64,000 nucleotides of DNA from Mytilisepta virgata (GCA_028015205.1 JAPWFG010000059.1:124001-188000), one strand, 5' to 3'; numbered from the stretch's first letter, positions 32,819 to 42,473 are shown. Numbers and translations: made by a program. The notes: a model not told the origin generated them from the letters alone.

Positions 32819-33257
32819 CTTATTCAATGGTTTTTTGTCTTCTTTCATATCTAAAATGATCTCTGCATAGTAATTGTCTGTTTTGTGATAACATTCAATG
32901 CTATTTTAGTTTTAGAAATGGTGGTATCGTATGTATGCACGTTGGTATTCCTTTAACACACTCTTAGCTTGTTCTTAGTTTCCTCAATGAAAGGATATAA
33001 AGTAAATGCACATGAGACAAAGTCTCTACCAAGTCTTCCGTACTATACCGAACATGTCTAGTTTTTTTTTACTTTTTGTGTGTTTTTTGAATTGAATTTA
33101 TGTTTTATGTCACACCTTTTATATTTTCCCAACATAATTTTTCTTTATTCTACTTTTTTTGTGTCATTCTCTGTCTTATTTGGAATTGTGAAATGTATAA
33201 GTTTATGGTTTTGGAGAACTCTATCGAAAGAAAAAAAAAGACATTCACTTCAATTTT
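32819..33257. other. Convergent intergenic spacer
   Basis: T-rich spacer between the plus-strand and minus-strand gene blocks. Short open stretches here are low-complexity. No gene is seen. Confidence 0.5.
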
Positions 33258-33263
33258 TTTATT
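33258..33263 (-). terminator. Poly(A) signal overlapping protease stop codon
   Basis: On the minus strand AATAAA contains the protease stop codon TAA (complement of 33259-33261), marking the end of the late-type gene block. Confidence 0.6.
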
Positions 33264-33747
33264 GCATGAAATTACAATCATATTTACAACATTTTGTAGA
33301 TTTCTGGGTAGCAGATTCATACACAAAGATGTCGTTAGCGATTACGTTATCATTAAATGCGTTCACAATGGTTGATAACGGTATATTTCTACATTGAAAT
33401 AAAAGATAAAAGATACAGTAATGTCCGCACACGTTAGATCGTATGCTCTGCAGTTGTTTTGTGTTGCAAATTAACTCAAGATTATTAGAGTCGAAAAAAC
33501 GTTGAAAGTTTTTGGAATAAAAACTCGGATTGTGTCCATAGCTGTTGAAAAAATATCCTTGGTTGTTGTGAACATAAAACGCTAACCAGTGACGACCTCC
33601 TGACATACTATTGTCGCTGTTTGCAATGAATCCCATCGGAAGTTCCGTGATAATATTGGGTATCTCGTCTGCAGCATAAACACCAACTACACTGTTCCTG
33701 GTAGCTGTATCTCTTCTTAGGATACACTCAAGCTCTTTAGTATTCAT
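33259..33747 (-). CDS. Adenain-type cysteine protease, 162 aa
   Basis: Intact ORF. GVYAADEIP and FIANSD precede the active-site His in RHWLAFYV. NVCGHYCIFYLL holds the nucleophilic Cys. In between, the position usually Asp/Glu reads Asn (YFFNSYG), whereas the outer element's remnant has Asp (EFFDSFG). His-Asn-Cys triads exist in related folds, so activity is possible but uncertain. Adenain relatives process capsid and core proteins at Gly-Gly-type sites. The start overlaps the major capsid gene end by about 11 bp. Confidence 0.88.
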   Translation of the reverse strand: MNTKELECILRRDTATRNSVVGVYAADEIPNIITELPMGFIANSDNSMSGGRHWLAFYVHNNQGYFFNSYGHNPSFYSKNFQRFFDSNNLELICNTKQLQSIRSNVCGHYCIFYLLFQCRNIPLSTIVNAFNDNVIANDIFVYESATQKSTKCCKYDCNFMQ

Positions 33748-34862
33748 TGAGTATAATGTCTCTGCTTTGATCTATTTGAAAAAGTCCCTGCGATTCACTG
33801 TAGACAACGCACGTACACGGTTCCGGGAGAGGTGTGCTGAACTGACATTCTATACGAGCGTTGCCTTTTTTTATAAGGTTGAGATAGTCCAATCCTTCAA
33901 ACTGTGGATCAATGTTGAATGCATACAGACTGAAACCACCATTCATTGTTGCTCTATTCAAACCATTGCCCTCTTGTTGAAGCCACTTTCCAGTCACCTC
34001 AAACAAATTACAAAACGCAGGGATAGATGTGGTTTCGTTTATTTGATCATAACTCACTTTTAATGGGTTTCCATTGATGGGTTGATTGTTAATTTGAAGT
34101 TTTTGATTTTAGAATCTCAGCATGTCCATATAGTATTCCGGGATTGAGGTTAAGTTTGCAAATGTTTAGATACATGTCTTCTATTTGAATTCGATAGTCA
34201 ACGTTTTCTTCGTCAGATGAGATGACATCAAGTAAAACTGAGGTTTTGATCTGTAGAACTTCACTGATACATTTACAGAGTTAAGCAGGTATCTATCCAT
34301 GCCAAATAAAGGGTGGTGAATACTTCCTTGCAGATCAACTATTTTACCATTCTTGAAAAACTGCGTTCTTGCCCACAGTCCCGCATAACCACCCGTGTCC
34401 ACATTAGAATCGTCCAAATGTCCAGGAGTATCAGATATCCACATTTGTGCGTGGAGATTTCTTTGCATCGGTGCCGTATTTCAACAGTGTTTGTATCATA
34501 GCTTTGTACGGATAATGTCCTGTGGTTGATGTTACTATCTTGTTTTGAATAGTTACATCAACCTGCGAAAAAAGAGCATGTAGAGTGAGATTTACAGGTC
34601 CAACTGGATCTGCACCAATGTAGCTTCCATCAGGATTCACTAGTCGTACTTTCAAAGACATCGTACTCCTTTTGAGATCAAGATATTGCATTCCACCGCC
34701 GGGAATATTAAATTGAATGGGTGAATTATGTGTGAAATGTTCGCTCGGTCGCACTTGCTCATACTGGATGGATTGTATTGCGGTTTGATGTCCTGGAAGT
34801 TCAAATAAAGATAGTTGACTCGGTTGAACTTCGTGAAAATCCTCTACACTTAATTTAGACAT
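33737..34862 (-). pseudogene. Major capsid protein (double jelly-roll) gene with several frameshifts
   Basis: N-terminal part 34862-34431 with SLFELPGHQTAIQS, IPGGGMQYLDLKRS and GPVNLTLHALFSQVDVTIQN, the signature of Polinton major capsid proteins. Middle part 34468-34181 (HAQMWISDTPGH, LQGSIHHPLFGMDRYLLN) is one frame off. The C-terminal part ends at 33737 (NRATMNGGFSLYAFNIDPQ) after at least two further frame changes between about 34230 and 34100. These breaks lie in or near short A/T runs and could be indel errors or real decay. The protein would build the icosahedral shell; the frames together span ~375 codons. Confidence 0.85.
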
Positions 34863-34867
34863 GGCAG

Positions 34868-35335
34868 TTAATCAAATATGTCGTTGAATGATTTGTTCTT
34901 CGATGATCGATTTTTCTTCTTAGTTGAAGGCTTGGTTCTCTTTTTTGTCTTCTTAACTTTGTTATTTTTTCCTTTTCCAGGTGCAGTTCGCTTGCGTTCA
35001 CGTTTAGAACTGACGTTTTTCGAGGTTTTCCGCTGTTTATATTTTCGCTTGTACCGATTTGAATTGCGTGAAATTTCACTCTTGATCTGATCCACGGACT
35101 GTTGCGCAGGAGAAACCAATTGAACATTTACGCCGGTTGCTGATTCGGTGTTTTTCGGTGTTGACGGAATGTCTATATTATCCATAAATCCAAGCGAACT
35201 GCGACCTATGGAACCGCCAGTTTGTATTGTCTTCTGATGTTTGTGTTTGACATGTGGCTTGTGTGTGCCTTTTGCTATCTCTTGGTAATATTTAATAAAC
35301 TTTTGTGCATCAGGAATGTACATATTCCGCATCAT
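34868..35335 (-). CDS. Basic virion-core-like protein, 155 aa
   Basis: The N-terminus (MRNMYIPDAQKFIKYYQEIA) is followed by KTIQTGGSIGRSS, a putative adenain-type cleavage site near residue 40-45. A Lys/Arg-rich C-terminal half follows (runs such as KKTKKRTKPSTKKKNRSSK) suited to DNA condensation. The gene lies between minor and major capsid genes with 5-10 bp gaps. A role as packaged DNA-binding core protein is inferred from composition and position. Confidence 0.65.
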   Translation of the reverse strand: MMRNMYIPDAQKFIKYYQEIAKGTHKPHVKHKHQKTIQTGGSIGRSSLGFMDNIDIPSTPKNTESATGVNVQLVSPAQQSVDQIKSEISRNSNRYKRKYKQRKTSKNVSSKRERKRTAPGKGKNNKVKKTKKRTKPSTKKKNRSSKNKSFNDIFD

Positions 35336-35345
35336 TGTTAACCGT

Positions 35346-35771
35346 TCAAACGAAAAACGGCTGTGCTTTGAAATGAAGTGTTAACGAGACGTGCTGTGTC
35401 ACTAATGAACTAACTTCACCGTATCTATCCGTTATATAAAATTCAATGTCATACAATTCCGTCTTCGTGATTGGAATGTAATTCAAATGTTTGAACTCGT
35501 ACACGTTTTGTCCTTGTATAGGAGTGATTCGTCGTAAAAGAGGACGTGTTACACCATCAACGTAAGTTTCAGAGCAAATATCAGATTGAATGTACACGTC
35601 TTCGGATGAAGCTTGAGAAAAGTGCAGTTTCAATTCAACGAGTGCACAGTTCCACAGTCCTTTGAAATTAAGCGGGGCGGAGAAATGTACGCGAAACCTT
35701 CCAGCGTTGTTGTCAGGATAGTAATTCACGTTGGCATCACTGTTAACAACCACATAGAAGCTCATCTTCAA
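35346..35771 (-). CDS. Minor capsid protein (single jelly-roll, penton-like), 141 aa
   Basis: Intact ORF with the family start MSFYVVVNSDANVNYYPDN, then FKGLWNCALVELKLHF and a C-terminal strand set ending VSLTLHFKAQPFF. In Polintons this protein is predicted to form capsid vertices. It starts 4 bp after the integrase stop and stops 10 bp before the core protein start. It corresponds to the broken gene at 15894-16248. Confidence 0.85.
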   Translation of the reverse strand: MKMSFYVVVNSDANVNYYPDNNAGRFRVHFSAPLNFKGLWNCALVELKLHFSQASSEDVYIQSDICSETYVDGVTRPLLRRITPIQGQNVYEFKHLNYIPITKTELYDIEFYITDRYGEVSSLVTQHVSLTLHFKAQPFFV

Positions 35772-35775
35772 ACGA

Positions 35776-36903
35776 TTACTCCACTATGTCTTCTTCAGCT
35801 ATCCACTGATCAAACTTCGACGGCCACCCTTCAAACCGACAGAGCCACTCGATTTTATTTTTGCGTCGTCGTTTTTTTAATTTTTTTTCAACATACCACA
35901 AGCTGTCTGCGCTCTTGAACACTTTCTGGAGCTCCGCAGTTTGAAAATTCCCCAAAATCTTGGAATTCAAAAAATCTTCAAGTTTATAATACTGGATGTT
36001 CTGATTTATAAAACGGTGGTATATCTTGAAAATTTCAGAGCTCCACTGTTGATCAAACGATCTCTGAAATGGTTTTTTCAAATGGCTTATTCTGACCATG
36101 TCTCCTATTTTAAAACCGAAACGATTAGACTTTCGCTTTTTTGATGTTGCTATTGGTTTATTTTGTACAGGTTTTAGGTACATGTACGCCCACAAATCAG
36201 CTTTATTGTCATTGTTCACTTCATTTGGTGCTGTATAATTCAACGATCGATGCGGCGTGGAGTTGTAGCTATTGACAAGATCTTGTAGGTGATCAATGTA
36301 TCGGTGGTTTCTTGTCTGTGAGAAATAACGATACATCATACGTTTTAAGGTCAAAATTACACGTTTCGCATAGTTAGCCTTGACGGTGGTGTTCAACGCT
36401 ATATGATGATATATGTGGTTTTTCTTCATGAGAGCAGAAAACCACCTGTTTTTGAACTCGGACCCCGAATCTGATATTTTCTTCGGAATGGTTCCTCGTT
36501 GAAAAATGCGTTTCATAGCGGCAACTATTTCTTTTCCTTTCTTATCCTTGAGCGCTTCAACCCATAGTTTTCTTGTGAATATGTCAATTACAATCAGTAT
36601 AAATTTAAACGAATCATTATCGGATGACAATGAACTAAAATCAGCGAGATCAATATCAAACATCTCGTACGGTTCCGAAACTAAAACTTTTGAACGTTTG
36701 TATCTCCTTCTAACAGGTTTCAAAAGATTGTACGTGTCATTTGTCTGCATCCACTTCCTTATTTTGTAGACACTGGGTACGTTTCCTCCTTTTCGCTTTA
36801 ATGTTTCATGGAGTTTTCTTGGTCCAATATATGCTCCACCATCTCCCGATATGCTGAAGTAAGTTCGTTTTATGATATCATCTACACTTTCTGTCTCCAC
36901 CAT
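35776..36903 (-). CDS. Retroviral-type integrase with chromodomain-like end, catalytic Glu changed
   Basis: 375 aa. The catalytic core has FDIDLADFSSL (first Asp) and SDSGSEFKNRW (second Asp). The position of the third acidic residue reads Lys: TVKANYAKRVILTLKRMMYR, where family members have Glu before Arg. LNYTAPNEV and GDMVRISHLKK lead to the C-terminal chromodomain-like WYVEKKLKKRRR...EWLCRFEGWPSKFDQWI. Loss of Glu should abolish DNA strand transfer. The truncated copy upstream shares this Lys, so the change precedes the local duplication. Confidence 0.88.
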   Translation of the reverse strand: MVETESVDDIIKRTYFSISGDGGAYIGPRKLHETLKRKGGNVPSVYKIRKWMQTNDTYNLLKPVRRRYKRSKVLVSEPYEMFDIDLADFSSLSSDNDSFKFILIVIDIFTRKLWVEALKDKKGKEIVAAMKRIFQRGTIPKKISDSGSEFKNRWFSALMKKNHIYHHIALNTTVKANYAKRVILTLKRMMYRYFSQTRNHRYIDHLQDLVNSYNSTPHRSLNYTAPNEVNNDNKADLWAYMYLKPVQNKPIATSKKRKSNRFGFKIGDMVRISHLKKPFQRSFDQQWSSEIFKIYHRFINQNIQYYKLEDFLNSKILGNFQTAELQKVFKSADSLWYVEKKLKKRRRKNKIEWLCRFEGWPSKFDQWIAEEDIVE

Positions 36904-37957
36904 CGTTTAATATTAGTAGTGGAATTTCGATTCACACCTCAACATTTGCTCAGCTAGTTTACAAATGCGTTTTTTTCGTGATATAATGTTATAAGTATCC
37001 GTCCACCACTTCCGACAACGCACATTTAAGGAAAACATTAGGTAAATATAAGTTGGGAGTTGCATCTCATTAAGCATACGAAGAATACATTTGGTGCTGT
37101 ATAATTCAACGATCGATGCGGCGTGGAGTTGTAGCTATTGACAAGATCTTGTAGGTGATCAATGTATCGTCGGTTTCTTGTCTGTGAGAAATAACGATAC
37201 ATCATACGTTTTAAGGTCAAAATTACACGTTTCGCATAGTTAGCCTTGACGGTGGTGTTCAACGCTATATGATGATATATGTGGTTTTTCTTCATGAGAG
37301 CAGAAAACCACCTGTTTTTGAACTCGGACCCCGGATCTGATCTGATTTTCTTCGGAATGGTTCCTCGTTGAAAAATGCGTTTCATAGCGGCAACTATTTC
37401 TTTTCCTTTCTTATCCTTGAGCGCTTCAACCCATAGTTTTCTTGTGAATATGTCAATTACAATCAGTATAAATTTAAACGAATCATTATCGGATGACAAT
37501 GAACTAAAATCAGCGAGATCAATATCAAACATCTCGTACGGTTCCGAAACTAAAACTTTTGAACGTTTGTATCTCCTTCTAACAGGTTTCAAAAGATTGT
37601 ACGTGTCATTTGTCTGCATCCACTTCCTTATTTTGTAGACACTGGGTACGTTTCCTCCTTTTCGCTTTAATGTTTCATGGAGTTTTCTTGGTCCAATATA
37701 TGCTCCACCATCTCCCGATATGCTGAAGTAAGTTCGTTTTATGATATCATCTACACTTTCTGTCTCCACCATCGTTTAATATTAGTAGTGGAATTTCGAT
37801 TCACACCTCAACATTTGCTCAGCTAGTTTACAAATGCGTTTTTTTCGTGATATAATGTTATAAGTATCCGTCCACCACTTCCGACAACGCACATTTAAGG
37901 AAAACATTAGGTAAATATAAGTTGGGAGTTGCATCTCATTAAGCATACGAAGAATAC
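36223..37957. repeat. ~0.87 kb tandem duplication over integrase 5' half
   Basis: 36223-37088 and 37089-37957 are direct copies, each running from mid-integrase (ATTTGGTGCTGTATAATTC) to the 3' part of the 112-aa gene (AAGCATACGAAGAATAC). Few differences are seen; one is a 3-bp change around the second-Asp motif (SDSGSEF versus RSDPGSEF). Confidence 0.93.
37038..37772 (-). pseudogene. Truncated integrase copy
   Basis: The first ~230 residues of the integrase are intact, with RSDPGSEFKNRW closer to the family consensus than in the full-length copy. The reading then runs into the duplicated piece of the 112-aa gene and stops. It lacks the chromodomain-like end and shares the Glu-to-Lys change. 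Its start lies 9 bp after the 112-aa gene stop, the original gene order. Confidence 0.85.
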
Positions 37958-38120
37958 AATCCAGTTGTTCATCAAAATGTATATTTTCAAATACTCTTTC
38001 CAGTATGACGTTATCTATATGTTTTAATCCTTGAACGTGTTTGCGAATTGAATCGGCGTAAATCAAGTCGATCATGTTCTCAACTTGACTCATACACATC
38101 TGCATTTCAACTTCATCCAT
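37782..38120 (-). CDS. Unknown helical protein, 112 aa, first gene after right repeat
   Basis: Starts only ~32 bp inside the right terminal repeat, so its promoter must lie in the repeat. Helical pattern: SQVENMIDLIYADSIRKHV, then FDEQLDCILRMLNEMQLP and YIYLMFSL. The spacing faintly recalls a death-fold (CARD/DED) domain, worth comparing with the CARD of the outer element, but no signature residue is decisive. Its 3' part is repeated at about 36912-37088. Confidence 0.5.
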   Translation of the reverse strand: MDEVEMQMCMSQVENMIDLIYADSIRKHVQGLKHIDNVILERVFENIHFDEQLDCILRMLNEMQLPTYIYLMFSLNVRCRKWWTDTYNIISRKKRICKLAEQMLRCESKFHY

Positions 38121-38151
38121 CGCGGTATGATGGTACGGTTGCTACAGTAGA

Positions 38152-38420
38152 TATAGCTCATATACCACCACCACCACCATCCATCCCCCCTTTTTTTCTC
38201 GTTCTTTTCGGTTTTTTGGATCAACTATGATCATATTTACATTACGTGACTCATCCTTTTGTTGACATAGGTGTCTATTTTTAGCCTATGTAAACAAACT
38301 TTGTTTACTTAAGAGCTGATAAGGACCTTATGTAAATATACTTGAGTCTAAAGTAAATAGACCTTAGCCCTTATGTAAATAGATCGAAAACTGTGCTCGC
38401 TCCACACATTTTACACTACT
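38152..38420 (-). repeat. Right terminal inverted repeat of inner Polinton
   Basis: Inverted copy of 18251-18516, ending CATTTTACACTACT at 38420 and followed by TAGAGT (38421-38426). Confidence 0.95.
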
Positions 38421-39230
38421 TAGAGTTCCGTTATCTGAGCTTTCGATTAATTCTGCAAAAAAAAAAGTTATATGTATTTGAAAGATTATACTCTTGCTAC
38501 AATATCTTCTTGAAAAAAGAATATTTGTTATTTTTCTGAGAAGTTATACAGACCAGATAGATAATTTATTGTGTACACGCACTTTTATAATTAATTTTAT
38601 TAATTAAATGGAGTTCCGTTATCGAGTAATTCTGCAAATTAAAATTTGTTCTCGACGATTGAATAATTACCGATATGTATTTGAAACTCAAAAATAAAAT
38701 ATTTCTGTTGACATAATGTTTAACCCTTTTTCTTTATTGACACTATTTATGTTAAATGTGAAAAGAATTTATTATTTTCCGATTCGTTCTGAACAGTAAC
38801 ACCTGTTCTAAGACAATCTCCGATGGTTTAATTAATTCTGGAATATGTATACAGACACTGTATTTCAATTTCAGATAATATATTGGTGATAATTTTCCAT
38901 TAACACTCGTGCAATTTTATAATTACTTATGGAGTTTCGTTATCGACTAATTCTGCAAATAAAAATTGTTCTCGACGATTGAATAATAACCGATAGGTAT
39001 TTGAAACTCAAAAATAAAATATTTCTGTTGACATAATGTTTAACCCCTTTTCTTTATTGGTGATATTTATGTTAAATGTGAAAAGAATTCATTATTTTTC
39101 CATTCGTTCTGAACAGTAACACCTGTTCTAAGACAATCTCCGATGGTTTAACTAATTCGGGTATGTATATAATTTCAGATAAAATATTTGTGATAATTTT
39201 TAATTAACACTCGTTCCGGGACAGAAGATT
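38421..39230. repeat. ~320-bp imperfect tandem repeats in outer element
   Basis: Units beginning GGAGTTCCGTTATCGA (38610) and GGAGTTTCGTTATCGA (38931) share ~250 bp, including AACACCTGTTCTAAGACAAT. A shorter, more diverged piece starts at 38421. No ORF. They lie just before the four-exon gene and may be its upstream region. Confidence 0.75.
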
Positions 39231-39305
39231 CTGATGAGTAAATTAATTTGGAGGATATACAGAGAACCTCTTTCTTTCTATTTCATTCTTGCTAGCGCTT
39301 CCAAA

Positions 39306-40313
39306 ATGTCTAGACCAAAACATAACACGCCTATGGTAAGTTTTTTTTTATGAAACGTAGTATCTTTTGAAATTTTCAAATCAGTTTTACTTGGAATTCT
39401 AATGGTATGGATTTTCGACTCAATTGACACAAAATAAATAAAAAATATTTTTATCCAATTTTAGGTATAAAACGGTTGAAAATTTTGATGACTATTTTTA
39501 TGGGTTAAACTCTTTCGTTTAAGTTGTGTCAAATAAATTTTCGATTATTTTTTTTTCCATTTTTGAACTTAAGTATTATCAAGACCTTATTTCATTTAAA
39601 CCTTACTTATCGTCTGTACGTCGAAATTGAAAGTATTATTTTTCTTTTAAATCTATGACTTCAACATATATTTTTAAACTTTTTTTTTCAGATGAATGCT
39701 ACTAGTACTCCATTAGTAAGTATTATTTTTCTCTTTCATGTTGGACACGTTTATTTAAAGTTTTAATAAAATTATTACATGTACATTATTTCTCTCATCA
39801 AAATTGAACTTAAGTCATGTATACTCTATTTCTTGTTAAACGGAATTGATCCGTAAAATTTATGAACCAGATGAATATACATGTAGTTGCTTTATCTATA
39901 AAACAATAATCGGTAGAACATTTATTTCAGTCATCCGTCCGTGTACTACACGTAAATGATTTTTATTTTTTTTTTGCAGAGAGAAACAACACGAGAGTAT
40001 TGTGGACGAGGGACCCCCCTCGTCCATAAACACGATGGAGTCCTCCCCAGTAAGTAATTTTTTAATCTACTTTATAGTATCGCTTCAGTGTACAAAAATA
40101 GAATGTTTCATTTAGTTTGATATTTGTGAAATTTCTTCTTTTTTTTTGACGTAATCGAAGCAATTATAAAAAATGAATTGATGAAATACTATGAAGAAAA
40201 AAGTCTGTTCTTCATCTATGTTTTTTTTTTCAGACCATAAAATGGGAGGACCCCGACATATCCCTACTTTGGGGGAGGGTTCTGGAGATAGAAAAAAAAA
40301 ATCCAAGAACTAG
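39306..40313 (+). CDS. Small four-exon gene, 67 aa, function unknown
   Basis: Predicted exons 39306-39335, 39692-39715, 39980-40049 and 40234-40313. Every junction has GTAAG donors and long pyrimidine tracts before AG, and phases fit (0, 0, 1). The protein is short and polar (start MSRPKHNTPM, then MNATSTPL, later GRGTPLVHKHDGV, end DRKKKSKN). No domain is recognised. Very short coding exons separated by ~250-360-bp introns are similar in style to the PC4-like gene of the inner element. A hairpin and an AATAAA signal follow. Confidence 0.4.
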
Positions 40314-40341
40314 AAACAAAAGAAAAAAGAGTGTGTACATG

Positions 40342-40368
40342 AGGCCTGAGGTGAAATACCTCAGGCCT
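40342..40368 (+). terminator. 11-bp hairpin followed by poly(A) signal
   Basis: AGGCCTGAGGT / ACCTCAGGCCT around a GAAAT loop, then AATAAA at 40375-40380. It is not the histone stem-loop consensus. It lies 29 bp after the four-exon gene's stop. Confidence 0.5.
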
Positions 40369-40984
40369 TTAAAAAATAAAATTTTAAAGGAATATTTGTT
40401 TTCAAATGGATATATTCGATATTTTCCCCAAGTTGAGGTTTGTCATGATAGTCATCATAACAGAATTGTGCATAAGTAAACTTTAATTATATTTTGTATT
40501 CGGGAAAGGTGATTTCTTTTGATACTATGCTAATCAATCTTTTTAATGTATATTGTTTTGTAATTGAAACCTAATAATTATACATAAACTTGTATATTTC
40601 AAAACAAAAGGCATTTAACGATCAATTTTAAATAAGCGATGTTGAATAAATTAAATAAATGTGCTGTAAAATTTCAAGTGTGAAGGGTGTAGAAATTAGA
40701 TAAATATTTTCAAGCCGTTTAGTTTGTAATTATGATTTCCGTAAGAAAATCGAATTATATTTGTAACGATGTTTTCTTCTTGAATCTTAACTTTTTAATA
40801 TTTGTTTAAAAAAAAATATTTTTGTGTCTTTCGAGGTCAGGTTGTCTTGAGAAAGTTTTTAAACATCTATCGCATTGAAACTCCATCGTGAAAATGATGT
40901 AATCTTTTTGGTAACGTTTTTATACACTTGTGTCACTGTAACACTTATTCTTATTGGTCGTTATAATACGAGCTTAATTATTGG

Positions 40985-41265
40985 CTAAAAAAAATCCGGA
41001 AGTTGACATTTCCGTATTTGGTCATGCACATTCAGTCAGAAGTGTGGTTACCATATTTGGTAATGCATGTGCATTCGATAAGAATGAGTCATGGCGTCAG
41101 CATTGTATGGCTCATACCCAAGACTAATTACCTTATTTGGTCATAACATGCGTGATGACTCATGGTGTAAGCATTACGTATATGACTCATACCCAAGACA
41201 AATGATTTAGCCATCTTATGTATGATGACGTGGCGTAACATTGTATGACTCATCGGTTGATAAGC
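40985..41265. promoter_or_regulatory. AP-1-like site cluster, copy 1
   Basis: Four perfect TGASTCA sites with TATTTGGTCAT-type spacers, echoing the subrepeats of the outer terminal repeat (TATTCGGTCA ... GAGTCAT). It may be a remnant of another related terminus or a promoter. Same clusters at about 44930-45195 and 48890-49165. Confidence 0.45.
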
Positions 41266-41289
41266 CTCGTGCAAGTATTTTAGTATTTA

Positions 41290-41951
41290 CACGGTTCATA
41301 CACATTTTTAACCACAAAATTCAAGGACATTTTAAGTACTTTAAAGGACCAATGTCCAAATTTTCAAGGACCAGAAATCAACTGATATGGACAATTTAAA
41401 TCCATACGGTTATGACCTATATGTAATTTTAAGTAGCCATACATCCGAGAATTTACATTTCCCAGGCATTCTTTGGAACTACTTTCAGTTTCGGTTTGCT
41501 CACTGTGACTAAAATTCATCGGCAAAATACATTTAATGAAGTAAATGAAAGATGTTTTATTAGTTAAAGTTAATTTAAGTTCCCAAAAAATCAATCTGGA
41601 TCGTTTAATTACTAAAAGTTTTATGCAAAGTCAGATTTATTTCTTGACCGGATCACAGAAATTACTACGCACCGGTTTCACAGAAAAGTAGCTATTTTTA
41701 GAAAAGGGAAAATACCCAAAACTTATATAGTCTTGACAAAAATACCGATAAACGCGAGACCGAGTGATCTGAAAACGAATTAAAAACACTTTTATGACAG
41801 AAAATTTAACCAATTTTTTGGATTCTTCAAAAACACAAGTTTTTCAAGGAGTTTCAAGGACCTCCTTTGAATTTCAAGTACTTTCAAGGCCTTAATTTCC
41901 AATTTAGAATTTCAAGTACTTTTCAGGTTTTCAAGCACCCGTGCGAACCCT
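41290..41951. mobile_element. Non-autonomous hAT-like insertion, copy 1
   Basis: The left end CACGGTTCATACAC resembles the reverse complement of the right end (CAGGGTTCGCACGG). GTATTTA flanks both sides (41283-41289 and 41952-41958). Subterminal TTCAAGGAC and TTCAAGTACTTT motifs occur many times. No transposase. Identical insertions lie in the other two tandem copies. Confidence 0.55.
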
Positions 41952-42038
41952 GTATTTAAACTATTTGGGAAGAGCGCTTCTGATGAGTTTATAATAGACG
42001 AAACTAAAGATTTCGTTAAAATGTAAATCTCCCGTTAG

Positions 42039-42473
42039 TTATATATTATAAGAATTGTTTAGTAAAAAGTAAAGCATTGTATCCTCAATTACCTTTTTCA
42101 TAGATGGGTGTGTTGTAACTATGCAAGAGCATTTGATGTGGTTTTGAGTTGCGGCATACACGTTTCTTCCCAGGTGTGTCATGTAGTCTCTTCTTTCCGA
42201 CAGGGCCAAATCTAGAAACTCCAAGCTGTCGACCAACATTTTCCACCTCTGAAGGGGTAAGCTAATTCCCTTTTTGGTAGGCACTAATTTTCCATCTTTA
42301 TTCTCCCACTCTCTAATGTCAATTCTAATTTGATCTTTCCACTCTTTGGCTTGAACGAATCTGTTGTTTCCCAGCTCGATATTGCAACGTGCGTTCTCCA
42401 TCTCGGATAGTGGGTAAATGAAGTATCGGCCATCGATGCGCGTTACTTTACACTGACGTTTCGCGTTTTTCAT
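42039..42473 (-). CDS. PC4/SUB1-like protein of outer Polinton, copy 1
   Basis: 144 aa. Residues ~30-95 carry the clearest PC4 signature in the window: NIELGNNRFVQAKEWKDQIR, then IDIREW (a hallmark of the family), GKLVPTKKGISLPLQRW and a helix VDSLEFLDLAL. The N-terminus is basic and the C-terminus (~50 residues) has three Cys/His-containing strands with no known match. PC4 binds single-stranded DNA and melted promoters. The gene reads away from the right terminal repeat, whose AP-1-like sites lie ~80-370 bp upstream of the start. It is a divergent relative of the PC4-like genes at 23.9, 25.3 and 43.3 kb. Confidence 0.85.
   Translation of the reverse strand: MKNAKRQCKVTRIDGRYFIYPLSEMENARCNIELGNNRFVQAKEWKDQIRIDIREWENKDGKLVPTKKGISLPLQRWKMLVDSLEFLDLALSERRDYMTHLGRNVYAATQNHIKCSCIVTTHPSMKKVIEDTMLYFLLNNSYNI

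Larger units (their letters stand above)
18251..38420. mobile_element. Inner Maverick/Polinton, complete with terminal repeats and target duplication
   Basis: A 20,170-bp element starting AGTAGTGTAAAATGTG and ending with the reverse complement. It has ~266/269-bp inverted repeats and a perfect 6-bp direct duplication TAGAGT outside (18245-18250 and 38421-38426). It holds the full Polinton core: PolB, integrase, packaging ATPase, adenain-type protease, major and minor capsid proteins. Accessory genes are a spliced glycoprotein and PC4-like proteins. Plus-strand genes fill the left two thirds; a tight minus-strand block runs from the right repeat to 33259. ATPase and major capsid carry frameshifts and the integrase a catalytic substitution. 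This copy is therefore probably immobile now, although its ends are fresh. Confidence 0.95.

Noticed and set aside
40342..40368. Histone-type 3' stem-loop
   Set aside because: Stem and loop sequences do not match the histone consensus, and a normal AATAAA follows.
41364..41594. 76-aa ORF present three times
   Set aside because: Lies inside the hAT-like non-autonomous insertion and has no transposase motif.
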